From Bog-532 sp963742865 (GTDB taxonomy: Bacteria; Actinomycetota; Actinomycetes; Streptosporangiales; Streptosporangiaceae): DNA of 64,000 nucleotides. Where the stretch lies: contig CAVUNW010000002.1 of assembly GCA_963742865.1 (NCBI GenBank), positions 66,714-130,713 on the forward strand. The letters are read 5' to 3'. A program made the position numbers and the translations under genes. Shown here piece after piece: positions 52,088 through 62,039 of the stretch (the stretch's first letter is position 1; each line of letters begins with the position of its first letter). A model generated the notes under the pieces. It had not been told where the DNA came from, ran no database searches, and saw only the letters and a list, made by a program, of their open reading frames with translations.

Positions 52088-53758
52088 TTGTCCGCCACCT
52101 CACGCGATACCGGGCGCGGGGCTCGAGCGGCAGGCTCGCCACCCGGCGAACCGTCGCCGAGCCTAGCCGTCGAGGCAGTCGAGGAAAACGTCAGGACCAG
52201 GAACGGCACCGGCAGGGCGGTGGCCGCACAGGACCAGCGACCGCGGCACCTGGGGCTGGCCCTGGCCGTCATCGCGACGGCGCAGCTCATGGTGGTGCTC
52301 GACGCGACCATCGTGAACGTGGCCCTGCCGCACATCCAGCACGCGCTCGGCTTCTCGGGCAGCAACCTGGAGTGGGTCGTGAACGCCTACGCGCTCGCGT
52401 TCGGCGGCCTTCTACTCCTGGGCGGCCGGACCGGCGACCTGCTGGGCCGCCGCCGGGTCTTCATCGCCGGCATCCTGCTGTTCTCAGTCGCCTCGCTGGT
52501 CGGCGGCTTCGCCACGAGCCAACTCTGGCTGCTCACGGCGCGGGTGGCGCAGGGAGTCGGCGGAGCCTTCGCCGCCCCCACCGCACTCTCGCTGGTCGCC
52601 GTGACGTTCCCGGAGGGGCGGCCGCGTAACCGGGCCATGGGGGTCTACGCGGGCATGAGCGTGGCGGGCGGCGCGGTTGGCCTGATCCTCGGCGGCGTGC
52701 TCGTCAACTTCGCCTCCTGGCGCTGGGTGCTGTTCGTAAATGTCCCCATCGGTCTCCTGGTCGCGCTGGTCGCGCCGCGGGTGCTCGGTGACTCGGAGCG
52801 CCAGCGCGGGAAGTTCGATCTGCCCGGCGCGATCACGGCCACCGCCGGTCTGACCCTGCTCGTCTACGGTCTGTCCAGCGCCGCGACCAGCCCGAACGGC
52901 GTGTCGCACTGGGGTGACACGAAGGTGATCGTCTCCCTCGCCGTCTCCGCCGTGCTGCTGATCGCCTTCGCGATCATCGAACTGCGCAGCAAGCACGCGC
53001 TGCTGCCCATCCGGGTGCTGCAAAACCGGAACCGGGCGGGCGCATACCTGATCATGCTTTGCGTCGGAACCGCGATCTTCGGCATGTTCTTCTTCCTCAC
53101 GATCTTCGTGCAGACCGTGTGGGGGTACAGCGCGCTGAAGTCGGGCGTGGCCTACCTGCCGATGGTCAGCATGATCATGGTGGGGTCCATTCTCGCGTCG
53201 CAGCTGGTGGCGCGCATCGGTGCCCGCCCGCTGATGCTGGCCGGTTCACTGATGGCCGCCGGCGGCATGTTCTGGCTGTCGCGGCTCAACGAGCACAGCA
53301 CGTACGTCAGCGGCTTGCTCGGCCCGATGCTGGTCACCGCGCTCGGCATGGGACTGCTGTTCGTGCCGATCTCGCTGGTCGCGCTCCACAAGGTCCCCAA
53401 CAAGGACAGCGGCGTCGCCTCCAGCCTGGTCAACACCGGGCAGCAGATCGGCGGCTCGATCGGGCTGGCCCTGCTTGGGACCGTCGCGTGGAGCGCGGTG
53501 TCCAACAGTGTCAGGAGCCAGACAGTGGCGGCCAAGGCGGCCGCCGCACACGCCGGGGCGGCCGCGCATCCGCTGACGCACGCCAAGGCGGCGGCGCTTC
53601 AGACATCCATCTACAATCACGCGCTGACGGTGGGGTTCTCACGCGGGTTCCTCGTCTCCGCAGGAATCGCTCTGCTCGCCTTCGTGGTCACGGTGATTAC
53701 GATCCGGGTCACGCGCGAGGACCTGGCCGGCGTCAATCCCATGAGCGCCCCGGCCTAA
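52088..53758 (+). CDS. MFS exporter, DHA2 (EmrB/QacA) family
   Basis: 556 aa; the best start is TTG 52088 behind AGGGAG. Fourteen helices are expected. DHA2 motifs: MVVLDATIVNVALPHIQHAL (D1), GGRTGDLLGRRRVFIAGILL (A), RVAQGVGGAFAAPTALSLVA (B) and GGAVGLILGGVLVNFASWRW (C). The ~50-residue N-terminus is disordered and the loop before the last helices is Ala-rich. It is a proton-driven exporter of hydrophobic compounds, presumably controlled by the MarR protein upstream. Intact, unlike the DHA2 gene at 40126. Confidence 0.93.
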   Translation: MSATSRDTGRGARAAGSPPGEPSPSLAVEAVEENVRTRNGTGRAVAAQDQRPRHLGLALAVIATAQLMVVLDATIVNVALPHIQHALGFSGSNLEWVVNAYALAFGGLLLLGGRTGDLLGRRRVFIAGILLFSVASLVGGFATSQLWLLTARVAQGVGGAFAAPTALSLVAVTFPEGRPRNRAMGVYAGMSVAGGAVGLILGGVLVNFASWRWVLFVNVPIGLLVALVAPRVLGDSERQRGKFDLPGAITATAGLTLLVYGLSSAATSPNGVSHWGDTKVIVSLAVSAVLLIAFAIIELRSKHALLPIRVLQNRNRAGAYLIMLCVGTAIFGMFFFLTIFVQTVWGYSALKSGVAYLPMVSMIMVGSILASQLVARIGARPLMLAGSLMAAGGMFWLSRLNEHSTYVSGLLGPMLVTALGMGLLFVPISLVALHKVPNKDSGVASSLVNTGQQIGGSIGLALLGTVAWSAVSNSVRSQTVAAKAAAAHAGAAAHPLTHAKAAALQTSIYNHALTVGFSRGFLVSAGIALLAFVVTVITIRVTREDLAGVNPMSAPA

Positions 53759-53781
53759 GACAACCACCAGCACGGGGTACG

Positions 53782-53814
53782 AAGGGGAGGCTCCCGCGAC
53801 GGGAGCCTCCCCTT
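53782..53814. terminator. Strong bidirectional hairpin terminator
   Basis: AAGGGGAGGCTCCCG, loop CGA, CGGGAGCCTCCCCTT, followed by TCG. A 15-bp perfect stem between the exporter stop (53758) and the convergent FtsX-type permease stop (53845). A-rich and T-rich edges on each side suit termination in both directions. Confidence 0.85.
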
Positions 53815-53844
53815 TCGTGCGCGCGGCCGGGGTGCGGGCCGCCT

Positions 53845-56400
53845 TTACTCCGTTGTCACCGCCTCCAGGACGTTCAGCCGCGCGGCGCGCCTGCTCGGCG
53901 AGATCGCGGCCACGACGCCCGCGAATCCCGCCAGCACAGCCAGGACCAGCAGCTGCTCGCCGGGGATCACCAGGTGGGTGACGCCCTGAGCGTGCAGCGC
54001 GGTGATGATCGCCCAGCCGAAAATCATCCCCAGGGCCAGGCCCTCGAGGGTGCCGAGGAGGGAGATGATCACCGACTCCCCGCGGACGATCGACCGCAGC
54101 TGTCCCCGGGTCGTACCCACGGCCCGCAGCAGGCCGAGCTCACGGGTCCGTTCGTATACCGAGAGGGCGAGGGTGTTGGCGATGCCGATGAGCGCGATGC
54201 ACACGGCCAGCCCGAGTAGCCCGTAGACCAGGTTGAGCATCTGGTTTACCTGCTGCTCCTGCTGCGCCCGGTACTGGGCCTGGTCCAGCAGCGTGACGTT
54301 TGGGTAAGAGGCCAGCACCCCCTGAATGGCGTGGCGACCTGCGGTCGCGCTCACGCCGGGAGCGAGTTTGACGAAGACGGCAATATCGAGGGGGTGGGGG
54401 AAATTGGCCACAGCCGCCAGGGGGAGGACGAAATCACCCGCCAGGTTCCGCACGCTGTAGATGACCTGCACGGTGTAGATTTTGCGCCCCGCGCTCGGGA
54501 ACGTCACCACGACCGGGCTGCCGATCTTCAGCTGCCTGCTGCCCGCGACCTGGGCGGACACCGCGATCCCCGAAGAGCTCATATTCGCCAGCTGGCCGTG
54601 GCTGACCCCGATATTGAACAGCTGACTGGCCTTGACCGGGTCCGTGGCCACAATCGGGGTGGCCTTGCCGTAGAGCTGCACGATCCCGGAGCGGAATCCC
54701 GCGGTGGTGCTCACCTGCGGGAGCGCGTCCAGCGACCGTTCGAGGCTGGGGCTGAATCCGCTGGCGCCTCCCGCGATCCCGCCGCTGCTGACCACAAAGT
54801 CGGCCCGCACCGCAGAACCAATGATCGAATCGACCGAGGCCTTGGTGGACGAGGCGACGATGGTCATCAGCGATACGAGGGTCACGCCGACCATCAGCGC
54901 CGCAGCCGTCGCGGCGGTGCGCGTCGGATTGCGCATCGCGTTCTGCTGGGCAAGCTTGCCGGTCGCGCCGCGCATCGCGAGCGGAGCGCCCAGCAGCCGG
55001 CTGACCGGGCGCGCGACGAACGGCCCCAGGATCGCGATGCCCACGAACACCGCCGCCGCGCCGGCGCCAACCAGCGCGACCCGGTTTCCCGGGTGGGCGA
55101 ACAGGCCCCAGCCCAGGACCGCCGCACCGCCGGCCGCCAGGACCGCGCCGCGGGCCATGCGCCCGGCCGAAAGCTGGCGCGGCTCGGCCGCCACGTCCTG
55201 CATGGCCGCGACCGGCGGGATCCGCGAAGCACGCCGGGCGGGCGAAAGAGCCGATACCAGCGTGATCACGGTGCCGACAGCGAGACCAACGATGATCGTC
55301 CGTGAGTTGATGACCAGGCCCGTGGCCGGGATGTTGAAGCCGAGGGCCGCGAGGGCCGCCTTGAGCGCGATGGCGAGCCCGATCCCCGCGCCGAGGCCAG
55401 CGGCCGACGCCACCACCCCGATGACCAGGGACTCGCCCAGCACCGAGGCCATCACCTGGGCACGGCTCGCGCCCACCGCACGGAGCAGGGCCAGCTCGCG
55501 CATCCGCTGGGCGACGGTGATCGAGAAGGTGTTGAAGATGACGAACGATCCGACGAAAAGGGCGATGAAGGCGAACACGAGCAGGAAGACGCTGATGAAG
55601 CTCAGCGCCTGGTGGACGCTGTCCTGTGCCTCCGCCGTGATGGCCTGGCCGCTGACAACTTCGATCTTGCCGTTGTGAATGACCGCTTGCAGGCGGCTCA
55701 CGAGCTCCGATTGGGTGACCCCGGGGGCCGCCTCGATGTTGATGGCATCCACCTTGCCGGGCTGACCGAGCACCCGGGCCGCGGTGGCCGGGGTGAACGC
55801 GGTGATCGAGGCGCCCAGCGGGCTATCCGCGCTGCCCCACGTGACGATGCCGGTAACGGTATAGGTGGCCGGTGGCAGCTGGGTGAGGACGACAACCTTG
55901 TCGCCGACCTTGAAGTGCCCGACGTCGGCGGAATGCTTGTCGATCACCACCTGGGACCCCGTACGGGGGGGCTCACCGCCGGGCTGCATCCGCAGGGGGT
56001 TAAGGGCGGCCACATCGGTCCAGGCCTCCCCCAGTGTCGGCGGCCCGTTGGCGGCCACGCCGATGGGCTTGCCGTTACGCCCGACCAGCTGGGCGTAGCC
56101 CTCAATACCGAGGCTGGCCGCCTTCACGCCGGGCACCTTCAGCACGGTGCTCAGGAGGCTGCCGTCGATCCGCTGCCGCTGGTTGGTGAAGTTGACGCCC
56201 GGGTTGAAGGGCTGCTTGGCCCTGACGACCGCACTGGTGCCCTGGTAGACCTGACTGTAGAGGCCGTCGAACGTGGCGTTGATGGTGTCGGTGAGGACGA
56301 ACGTGCCGACGATGAAGGCCACACCGAGCAGCACCGCCAGCGCGGTCAGAGCGTAACGCAACTGGTGAGCGACGATCCCCTTCACGGTGACATGCCACAT
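53845..56400 (-). CDS. FtsX/MacB-like ABC transporter permease
   Basis: 851 aa, intact. Two FtsX-type cores: the first with helices at SFISVFLLVFAFIALFVGSF and RMRELALLRAVGASRAQVMA, the second with NLVYGLLGLAVCIALIGIAN and RTRELGLLRAVGTTRGQLRS. Each is preceded by a large extracytoplasmic domain (VKGIVAHQLRYALTALAVLL at the N-terminus, then loops such as VTGIVTWGSADSPLGASITA). The RELALLRAVG/RELGLLRAVG repeats are the coupling helices. With the ATPase it forms a MacB/LolCDE-like mechanotransmission transporter for peptides or lipoproteins, or an antibiotic-resistance pump. Confidence 0.93.
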   Translation of the reverse strand: MWHVTVKGIVAHQLRYALTALAVLLGVAFIVGTFVLTDTINATFDGLYSQVYQGTSAVVRAKQPFNPGVNFTNQRQRIDGSLLSTVLKVPGVKAASLGIEGYAQLVGRNGKPIGVAANGPPTLGEAWTDVAALNPLRMQPGGEPPRTGSQVVIDKHSADVGHFKVGDKVVVLTQLPPATYTVTGIVTWGSADSPLGASITAFTPATAARVLGQPGKVDAINIEAAPGVTQSELVSRLQAVIHNGKIEVVSGQAITAEAQDSVHQALSFISVFLLVFAFIALFVGSFVIFNTFSITVAQRMRELALLRAVGASRAQVMASVLGESLVIGVVASAAGLGAGIGLAIALKAALAALGFNIPATGLVINSRTIIVGLAVGTVITLVSALSPARRASRIPPVAAMQDVAAEPRQLSAGRMARGAVLAAGGAAVLGWGLFAHPGNRVALVGAGAAAVFVGIAILGPFVARPVSRLLGAPLAMRGATGKLAQQNAMRNPTRTAATAAALMVGVTLVSLMTIVASSTKASVDSIIGSAVRADFVVSSGGIAGGASGFSPSLERSLDALPQVSTTAGFRSGIVQLYGKATPIVATDPVKASQLFNIGVSHGQLANMSSSGIAVSAQVAGSRQLKIGSPVVVTFPSAGRKIYTVQVIYSVRNLAGDFVLPLAAVANFPHPLDIAVFVKLAPGVSATAGRHAIQGVLASYPNVTLLDQAQYRAQQEQQVNQMLNLVYGLLGLAVCIALIGIANTLALSVYERTRELGLLRAVGTTRGQLRSIVRGESVIISLLGTLEGLALGMIFGWAIITALHAQGVTHLVIPGEQLLVLAVLAGFAGVVAAISPSRRAARLNVLEAVTTE

Positions 56401-56402
56401 GG

Positions 56403-57182
56403 TCAGCCTCCCTCGTCTCCCAGCGCGCGGATGGCGTCGAGGACCCGGTCGGCCGTGGGGTCGGCCAGCTCCCGGACGAGCCGGCCGTCGGAAAGGAAGA
56501 GCACCCGGTCCGCGTAGGCGGCAGCGCGCGGATCGTGGGTGACCATGACCACGCTCTGCCGGTACTGGTCGACGGCCTGGCGAATCTGGGTGAGGAGCTC
56601 GGTCGCCGACCGCGAGTCGAGGTTGCCCGTGGGCTCGTCGGCGAAGATCAGGTCCGGGCGGGTAACCAGGGCCCGGGCCGTCGCGACCCGTTGCTGCTGG
56701 CCGCCGGACAGCTCGTTCGGACGATGCCCCAGACGGTCGGCGATCCCGAGGGAGCGCACCAGTTCCTCGACCCAGGCCCGGTCGGGTTTCCGGCCGCCCA
56801 GGGTAAGCGGAAGAACGATGTTCTCCCCGGCGGTCAGCGTGGGTACCAGGTTGAAGGCCTGGAACACGAATCCGATCCGCTCGCGGCGCAGCAGGGTCAT
56901 GGCCTTGTCCCCCAGTGAGCTCAGGTCGGTCTCGCCGACCAGCACCCTTCCTGAGGTAAGGCGGTCAAGGCCCGCCAGGCAGTGCAGGAGCGTGGACTTT
57001 CCGGAGCCGGACGCTCCCATGATCGCGGTGAACTCGCCGGCAGCGAAGCTCGCCGAGATCGCATCCAGCGCCCGTACGGCTGTCGCACCCTGACCGTAGA
57101 CCTTCACTCCGTCCACGATCCGGGCCGCGGCAACCCCTTCCAGCGTGCTGGTCGCTTGCTCGCCGGGGATCGTCATCCTCAT
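56403..57182 (-). CDS. ABC transporter ATP-binding protein (LolD/MacB-like)
   Basis: The start is taken as ATG 57182 (AAGGGG eight bases upstream); GTG 57203 is possible. Walker A TAIMGASGSGKSTLLHCLAG, Q-loop FVFQAFNLVPTLT, signature NELSGGQQQRVATARALVT, Walker B PDLIFADEPTGNLDSRSA and the switch VVMVTHDPRAAAYADR. The short 22-30-kDa size and the DEPTGNLD motif are typical for partners of FtsX-type permeases. It overlaps the permease gene closely (2 bp gap), so the two are an operon. Confidence 0.93.
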   Translation of the reverse strand: MRMTIPGEQATSTLEGVAAARIVDGVKVYGQGATAVRALDAISASFAAGEFTAIMGASGSGKSTLLHCLAGLDRLTSGRVLVGETDLSSLGDKAMTLLRRERIGFVFQAFNLVPTLTAGENIVLPLTLGGRKPDRAWVEELVRSLGIADRLGHRPNELSGGQQQRVATARALVTRPDLIFADEPTGNLDSRSATELLTQIRQAVDQYRQSVVMVTHDPRAAAYADRVLFLSDGRLVRELADPTADRVLDAIRALGDEGG

Positions 57183-57402
57183 CGGTCCGGCCCCTTCACC
57201 CACGACTCCACGGAGCCTGCTCTCCGTGAGGCCTGCCTTCAGGTTTTTTCATGATCAATCGGGCGTCGCAGAGGCCTAGGTCCTGATCCGAAGGAACCAC
57301 CGGCCGTCGTTGCCCACCCTTTCGGCGGGGAAGAGTCCCGGCGAAGACCTCTCACCGCAGGGCCGAACGGCCCTCCTCAGCGCGCGAACCTAGACTGACC
57401 TG

Positions 57403-57828
57403 GTGGCGTCAATCAAAGATCCAGAGGTCCATTCCTTCCTCACCGAAGGCACCCGGACCGGGAAGTTCGCCTACCTGAGCGCGGCGGGGCGACCGCTCGT
57501 GGTCCCGATCTGGTACATCGTCGAGGACGAGGACCTGATCTTCAACACCGGCAAGGACACGGTCAAGGGCCAGTACCTCGCCCGCGACCGCCGCGTGTGC
57601 ATCTGCGTCGACCTGGAGGAAGAGCCGTACGGGTTCGTCCAGGTCCAGGGGCAGGCCGAATTGTCCGAAGATCCCAATGAACTGCTGCGCACGGCGACCG
57701 CGATCGCGGCGCGATACGTGGGACCGGACCGTGCCCGGGAGTTCGGCCAGCGCAACGGGGCGCCGGGTGAACTGGTCGTCCGGGTTCGCCCGACCAAGGT
57801 GCTCGCCTACTTCAACATGACCGCCTGA
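57403..57828 (+). CDS. PPOX-fold F420/FMN-type protein
   Basis: 141 aa from GTG 57403. Split-barrel sequence: HSFLTEGTRTGKFAYLSAAG, PLVVPIWYIVEDEDLIFNTG, KDTVKGQYLARDRRVCICVD and YGFVQVQGQAELSEDPNELL. It is close to Rv1155/Rv2074-like actinobacterial proteins that use F420 or bind biliverdin or flavin. A cupin gene follows after 3 bp, which implies translational coupling. Confidence 0.85.
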   Translation: MASIKDPEVHSFLTEGTRTGKFAYLSAAGRPLVVPIWYIVEDEDLIFNTGKDTVKGQYLARDRRVCICVDLEEEPYGFVQVQGQAELSEDPNELLRTATAIAARYVGPDRAREFGQRNGAPGELVVRVRPTKVLAYFNMTA

Positions 57829-57831
57829 GCC

Positions 57832-58269
57832 GTGGATGGCATCGTCCCGCCCGGGGCGGGGCACATCCTGACCGCGCGCGGCAGCGTCATGGCGTTCAAG
57901 GCGGTCGCGGCGCAGACGGGCGGCGACTTCTCACTGATGGAGCGGACGCTGCCGCCGGGCGGCCGCAGGCCCCCGGCGCACCGGCACGTCAACTGCTCCG
58001 AGGCGTTCTTCGTGCTGGACGGCCAGATCGACTTCGCGCTGGACGGGACCGGGCTGAGCGGCGGACCGGGCGACTTCCTGCTGGTCCCGCGCGGGGCCGC
58101 GCATACCTTCGGCAACGCCGGGACCGGGCAGGCCCGGCTGCTCGTGCTGCACGCCCCGGCCATGGACGCCTATTTCGAGGAACTGCACCGGCTGTGGTCT
58201 TCCGGGCAGCCGCCGCCCACCGAGGAGGAACGCGCGCTGATGGCGCGGTTTGGCATGGAGCCAGCCTGA
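57832..58269 (+). CDS. Cupin domain protein
   Basis: 145 aa from GTG 57832, three bases after the PPOX stop. Cupin motif 1 reads RPPAHRHVNCSEAFFVLDGQ with the HxH...E metal ligands. Motif 2 is FLLVPRGAAHTFGNAGTGQA with the second-motif His. A small single-domain metal-binding beta-barrel; the reaction is unknown. Probably co-expressed with the PPOX gene. Confidence 0.87.
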   Translation: MDGIVPPGAGHILTARGSVMAFKAVAAQTGGDFSLMERTLPPGGRRPPAHRHVNCSEAFFVLDGQIDFALDGTGLSGGPGDFLLVPRGAAHTFGNAGTGQARLLVLHAPAMDAYFEELHRLWSSGQPPPTEEERALMARFGMEPA

Positions 58270-58322
58270 GGCAGGTTCGGCTGCGCGCCTATCTGGCCCC
58301 CGCAGGCGTAGCCGATCGGCGG

Positions 58323-59775
58323 TCAGGCCGCCGAGCTGGCGGTCTCGCAAGCGCGGCGGGCGAGCTCGGCGCCGTAGTCCGTCCAGATGCCCTGGCCCCA
58401 GTAGCGGTAGCAGCTGGTTTCACAGGCCAGCAGATAGAACAGCGCGCGCTGGTAGCGGGGGTCGCTGGCCAGGCACGCCTGGGGTCAGTAGGTGCTTGTT
58501 GAAGAGCGAGCTCGCACGCTCCATCGGCGCCAGCACATTCTCGTACCCGCGCATCCATGAGATGTTGCTGGTCCAGCTGCCGCCCTCCATGCTGAACCGG
58601 TCGTCTTCGGCGCTGAGCTCGCCGATGACCGCGCCGAGCCGTTCAGGTCCCTCGCCGGGCTCGAAACGCTCCCACACCCGATGCTGGAGCAGCGGCTGCA
58701 GCGGTGGCAGGTCCTCGCGGCCGATCCCCAGCCCAGCCAGTGCTTCGAGGTACTCGGTGACGTTCACAGCGGGGGTGGGCGACCCCGGGCACTCCCTCAT
58801 GACCTCGAGGTATTTGGGCGGGAACTCGTTCATCATGACGCCGCCGTTCTCGCCGTCGGCGATCTGGGTGACCAGCGGCGGGACCCGCCCGGCCAGTTCA
58901 ACGGGCCCCAGGCCCCTGGCCTCGTAGTAGGGCTGCATCTGGCCCACGAGCTTGGTATCGCTGCCCTGGGTCTTGACGACCGCGATGATGCTGGCCGTGT
59001 TGCCGTGGGAGTCTGTGCACACGAGCCGGTGCGGCAGATGCGGGCGCCCGACAGCGCTGCCGCCGGGTTGTTCCACGGTGTGTTCCTGGACCAGCACCCA
59101 CTCGTAGCCGCAGTCAAGAAGGTTGCGGACAAACTGGTAGGCGACATCGGGCTGGTTGGGCAGCGCCATCTCGGCCGGGGAGAATCCCCGGATACGCCCG
59201 AGTGCTTCCAAGCCGAAGATGGCAGCGAAGTGGTGCTGCCAGGCGCGTACGTGCAACCGGTAATCCTGGGCCGGCGTCGATGGCGCCACCGCGTGGCCCC
59301 AGGTGGAACCGAGCCACTCGGTGGTCTGGCGGCCCCGGCTGTCGTGCGTAAGGTATCCGAGCGCGTCGAACACGTCGCTCAGACCCATCTGCCGCATTCC
59401 GTGCAGCAAGGTGCCCGAGTAGTCGAGCATCACCCGGGGCTGGCGGCCTTCACCCAGGAGCTGGGGAATGAACTCGCCCATGCGCCGGTAGCACCACACG
59501 AACACCGGGGCGTTGTGGTTGTCAGCGAGGTCCGGATGGTCCATCATCCACGCCAGGTTGCTGATGATCGCCGCAGAGCGCAGGTCGTCGCCAGCGGCCG
59601 GGATAAGCGGCTGATGCATGTGCAGCGCCACCGCAAACGTGCTGTCGGCGCGCTCGATGTCCATACCGCCCGGAAACACCGGGCGCTGCCGGCCCGCTTC
59701 GATGGCCTCGCTGATCAGCGATTCCTGCCCGCACAGGCTGGGCAGGCCATCGACGTATTCCGCCCGGGTGTCCAT
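58323..59775 (-). CDS. Glycoside hydrolase family 57-like protein, frameshift near the C-terminus
   Basis: ATG 59775 has GGGAGG upstream. GH57 conserved regions in order: region 1 FAVALHMHQPLIP, region 2 IRGFSPAEMALPNQPD, region 3 YEWVLVQEHTVEQPG with the nucleophile-type Glu, region 4 TQIADGENGGVMMNEFP with the acid Asp. The frame breaks at ~58469 after ASSLFNKHLLTPGVPG. The next frame gives DPRYQRALFYLLACETSCYR, WGQGIWTDYGAELARRACET and a stop at 58323. Repaired length is ~484 aa. Family members act on alpha-glucans (amylase, branching enzyme or glucanotransferase). No trehalose or glycogen genes are adjacent; the neighbours are stress-type genes. Confidence 0.83.
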
Positions 59776-60653
59776 AAGGCTCGCCTCCCGGCGCCGTCAA
59801 CGTGATCGCGACCTACTTCGCGTTCCGCTGGATCGACAAGGTAGGCCGCCGCCCGCTGGCTCTGTAGGGCTACGCGGGCATGGCGGTGTTCATCCTGATC
59901 GCGGCCGCCGGAGTGGGATTCCTGACCGGCGTCCCGAAGACCGTGGTGGTGATGGTCGGCAAAACGGAGCCTCAGCCCGAGCCTGCGCAGGACCGAGAGG
60001 AACCACAGTGTGGACGCGCCGGTTCCGGCGACGACGAGCGCGACGGTAGCGGCGGTCGAGAGCATCAGGAACACTTTGACCGGCGCGGTGACCATCATCA
60101 CCGCCAGGCCAACCGTGAGCAGCAGGAAGATACCCGCCCACAGCCAGGTCGCCCCCTGGAAGAAGCGGTGCAGGCCCGGGTGATGGGTGGCCGGCTGCCG
60201 TAGCGCGACCACCTCGGCAGCCAGCCTGGCAACGAGCGGATTCGGGCCGCTCGCCGTCCGGGCGAACAGGACGCACATACAGAGATTCGCGAGTGGGAAC
60301 TGCAGCAGGAAGAGCCAGAGTTCGCCGGTGGCGAGTACCAGCGCGGTCTGCAGCGTGAGCACCACAGCAGAAATCGTCAGCAGGCTGGGCACAGATCCGG
60401 TCGCGACCTTGCGGATGACCGCGGTGAGCCAGATGGCCACGAGTCCCGCCACCAGGCCCGCGTCGCGGCCGTCGAGCCAGGCGGCAATCACGTAGGCGGC
60501 CACGGGCAACCCCGCTGACTCGGTCAGGTTCCAGCCCGCCGTGAGCGCCAGTCGTAGCGGCCTGGGGACTTCCAGGTCCTCAGCCATGCAGATGCTGGCA
60601 GCCGGGGAAGACTCAGCATTGCCATTACGTGCTCTCGCTATGGCTGCGGTCAT
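59715..60653 (-). CDS. VC0807-like polytopic membrane protein with read-through tail
   Basis: 312 codons from GTG/ATG-type start at 60653; the sensible part ends near residue 230. Six helices: VAAYVIAAWLD, AGLVAGLVAIWLTAVI, SLLTISAVVLTLQTALVL, WLFLLQFPLANLCMCVLFA, WLWAGIFLLLTVGLAVMMV and VFLMLSTAATVALVVAGTG. The layout resembles VC0807/DUF3159-like intracellular-septation-type proteins. From ~59965 downward the frame is antisense to the MFS fragment and GH57 leader, giving His-rich (DHHHHGLRDAG) non-family residues. The true C-terminus was therefore probably lost in the rearrangement. Confidence 0.55.
   Translation of the reverse strand: MTAAIARARNGNAESSPAASICMAEDLEVPRPLRLALTAGWNLTESAGLPVAAYVIAAWLDGRDAGLVAGLVAIWLTAVIRKVATGSVPSLLTISAVVLTLQTALVLATGELWLFLLQFPLANLCMCVLFARTASGPNPLVARLAAEVVALRQPATHHPGLHRFFQGATWLWAGIFLLLTVGLAVMMVTAPVKVFLMLSTAATVALVVAGTGASTLWFLSVLRRLGLRLRFADHHHHGLRDAGQESHSGGRDQDEHRHARVALQSQRAAAYLVDPAEREVGRDHVDGAGRRALWTPGRNTSMACPACAGRNR
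59797..59960 (+). pseudogene. Fragment of an MFS sugar-porter gene
   Basis: The plus strand reads VNVIATYFAFRWIDKVGRRP followed by LAL, then an in-frame TAG, then GYAGMAVFILIAAAGVGFLT. This is the RxGRRPL loop and next helix of a major-facilitator sugar porter. Nothing upstream or downstream completes it. The right border (~59960) is where the opposite-strand membrane protein reading begins to make sense, so it marks an old rearrangement. Confidence 0.65.
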
Positions 60654-60852
60654 CAGTGCCGCCTCGCAGAGCTAGAAAATGCAGCGAGGCGATCTGGAGA
60701 CTTGGCGTATGGTCCAGACCCGATCGGGAACTCGTTCAGGCTGCCTGAGCAAGTACAGATACCAGGATACCTCCCGGCATGTAAGACCGCCGCCAGAGCC
60801 CGTGGACCCTTCCATTCGCCGACTAAGCGAAGGAGGAATCCACAGCGTCGCC

Positions 60853-61687
60853 TCATCGCCCCGGTGTCAGGTCGCGGTAGCGAGCCTCAATCAGGCAATA
60901 GAGGCGATAGCAGAAGAGGCCGCACGCGAGCAAAGCCAGCAGCCAAGCGCCGCCGGCGCGGGGGAGCTGGCCACCGAACGGAAACCGCGTCCAGCCCCTT
61001 CACCTGCTTGGCGCTGGACAGCACCGCCGCCTTGATGATGAAGAAACCGACCAGCACCAGCACGATGGAGCGCGCGATGCAGCCAAACGCGCCAACCGCC
61101 CGCGTGAGGATGGCCAGCGCACGAGACATGTGCTCTGCGGTGAACCGCTCCCGGAAGTCGAGCCAGACCGACCGGCGGCCCATTTCCACGGCAGCCGCCA
61201 TGATAAGGAGCCCGGCCAGGATCAGGAGCAGCTGGCCCCATCCCGTTCGCAGCACGGTTGCGGCCACGTCGATGTCTTGTCGCTGCTCCGACTGCGCAGT
61301 CTGCCTCGGCGGGCTTCCCACCAGAAGGCGGGCGGTGGTCAGGCAGAAGGCTGAGTACAGCAAACATCCCCATGACGACACCGCGCGCTGACGCCATCCG
61401 GCGGCCGCGCTTTCCGCGCGGGCAGGCCGGAACACCGCCTCGAGGAGCTGGGTGAGCGCGTACGCGCCGAGACCAGCCACGAGCAAGACCAGCGGGATCC
61501 GCCCCCATGCCGGAGCGACGGCCGCCTGCACAGCCCCGGCGCTGCTCGCGGGCGCCCCCGCTCGCCCGCGCGCGGCGAGGGCTAGACGGAACGCGAGGTA
61601 GCCGACCAGAAGGTAAACGGTGCCGCGGCAGGCCAGACCGAGCCGGGACCCCGCACGCAGCCACACGCCGGACGCGCCCCGCGCCAT
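60853..61687 (-). CDS. DUF1206 membrane protein, frameshift in last third
   Basis: ATG 61687. Three DUF1206 repeats, each two helices with a GxxY/R signature: LACRGTVYLLVGYLAFRLAL, LVLLVAGLGAYALTQLLEAV; SWGCLLYSAFCLTTARLLVG, LILAGLLIMAAAVEMGRRS; AFGCIARSIVLVLVGFFIIK. The last helix (WLLALLACGLFCYRLYCLIE, ending RYRDLTPGR) is in a different frame after ~60990 and stops at 60853. Repaired length is ~277 aa. DUF1206 proteins are common in actinobacterial stress clusters and uncharacterised. Confidence 0.8.
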
Positions 61688-62039
61688 AGATAGCGCAGCA
61701 GCCTCAAGTGACGTCCCGGCTGTCCTGCCCGCCCATGAACGTTCTTCAACGGACGCCTCGCTTCTGCTAAACAGTATGCGCGGTTCGTCCCGCCGGCGAA
61801 GTGCCGCGTCTGCGGCTGGCGGTTATGAGCAATACCGCCGTCCGTTAAGCGGACCAGCGTCCCTGCCATGCTCATGGCGTCCCCAGACAAGACGCCCCAA
61901 ACTAGAACATCCCCTGGCACCTTCAGCCCGATCAGGGACCAGACGATGGCCGTGTGCCTCACCCTGACGGGTGACAGGCCCAGCTCTTGCCGTGCGGAAA
62001 TGCGTTGCTGTCGTGGTTCAGGCGTGCACCTTCGGCGTG
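61688..62039. other. Gap without a recognised gene
   Basis: About 350 bp between the DUF1206 start and the HdeD-like remnant. It contains the DUF1206 promoter region. I see no palindrome or coding signal I can support. Confidence 0.4.
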
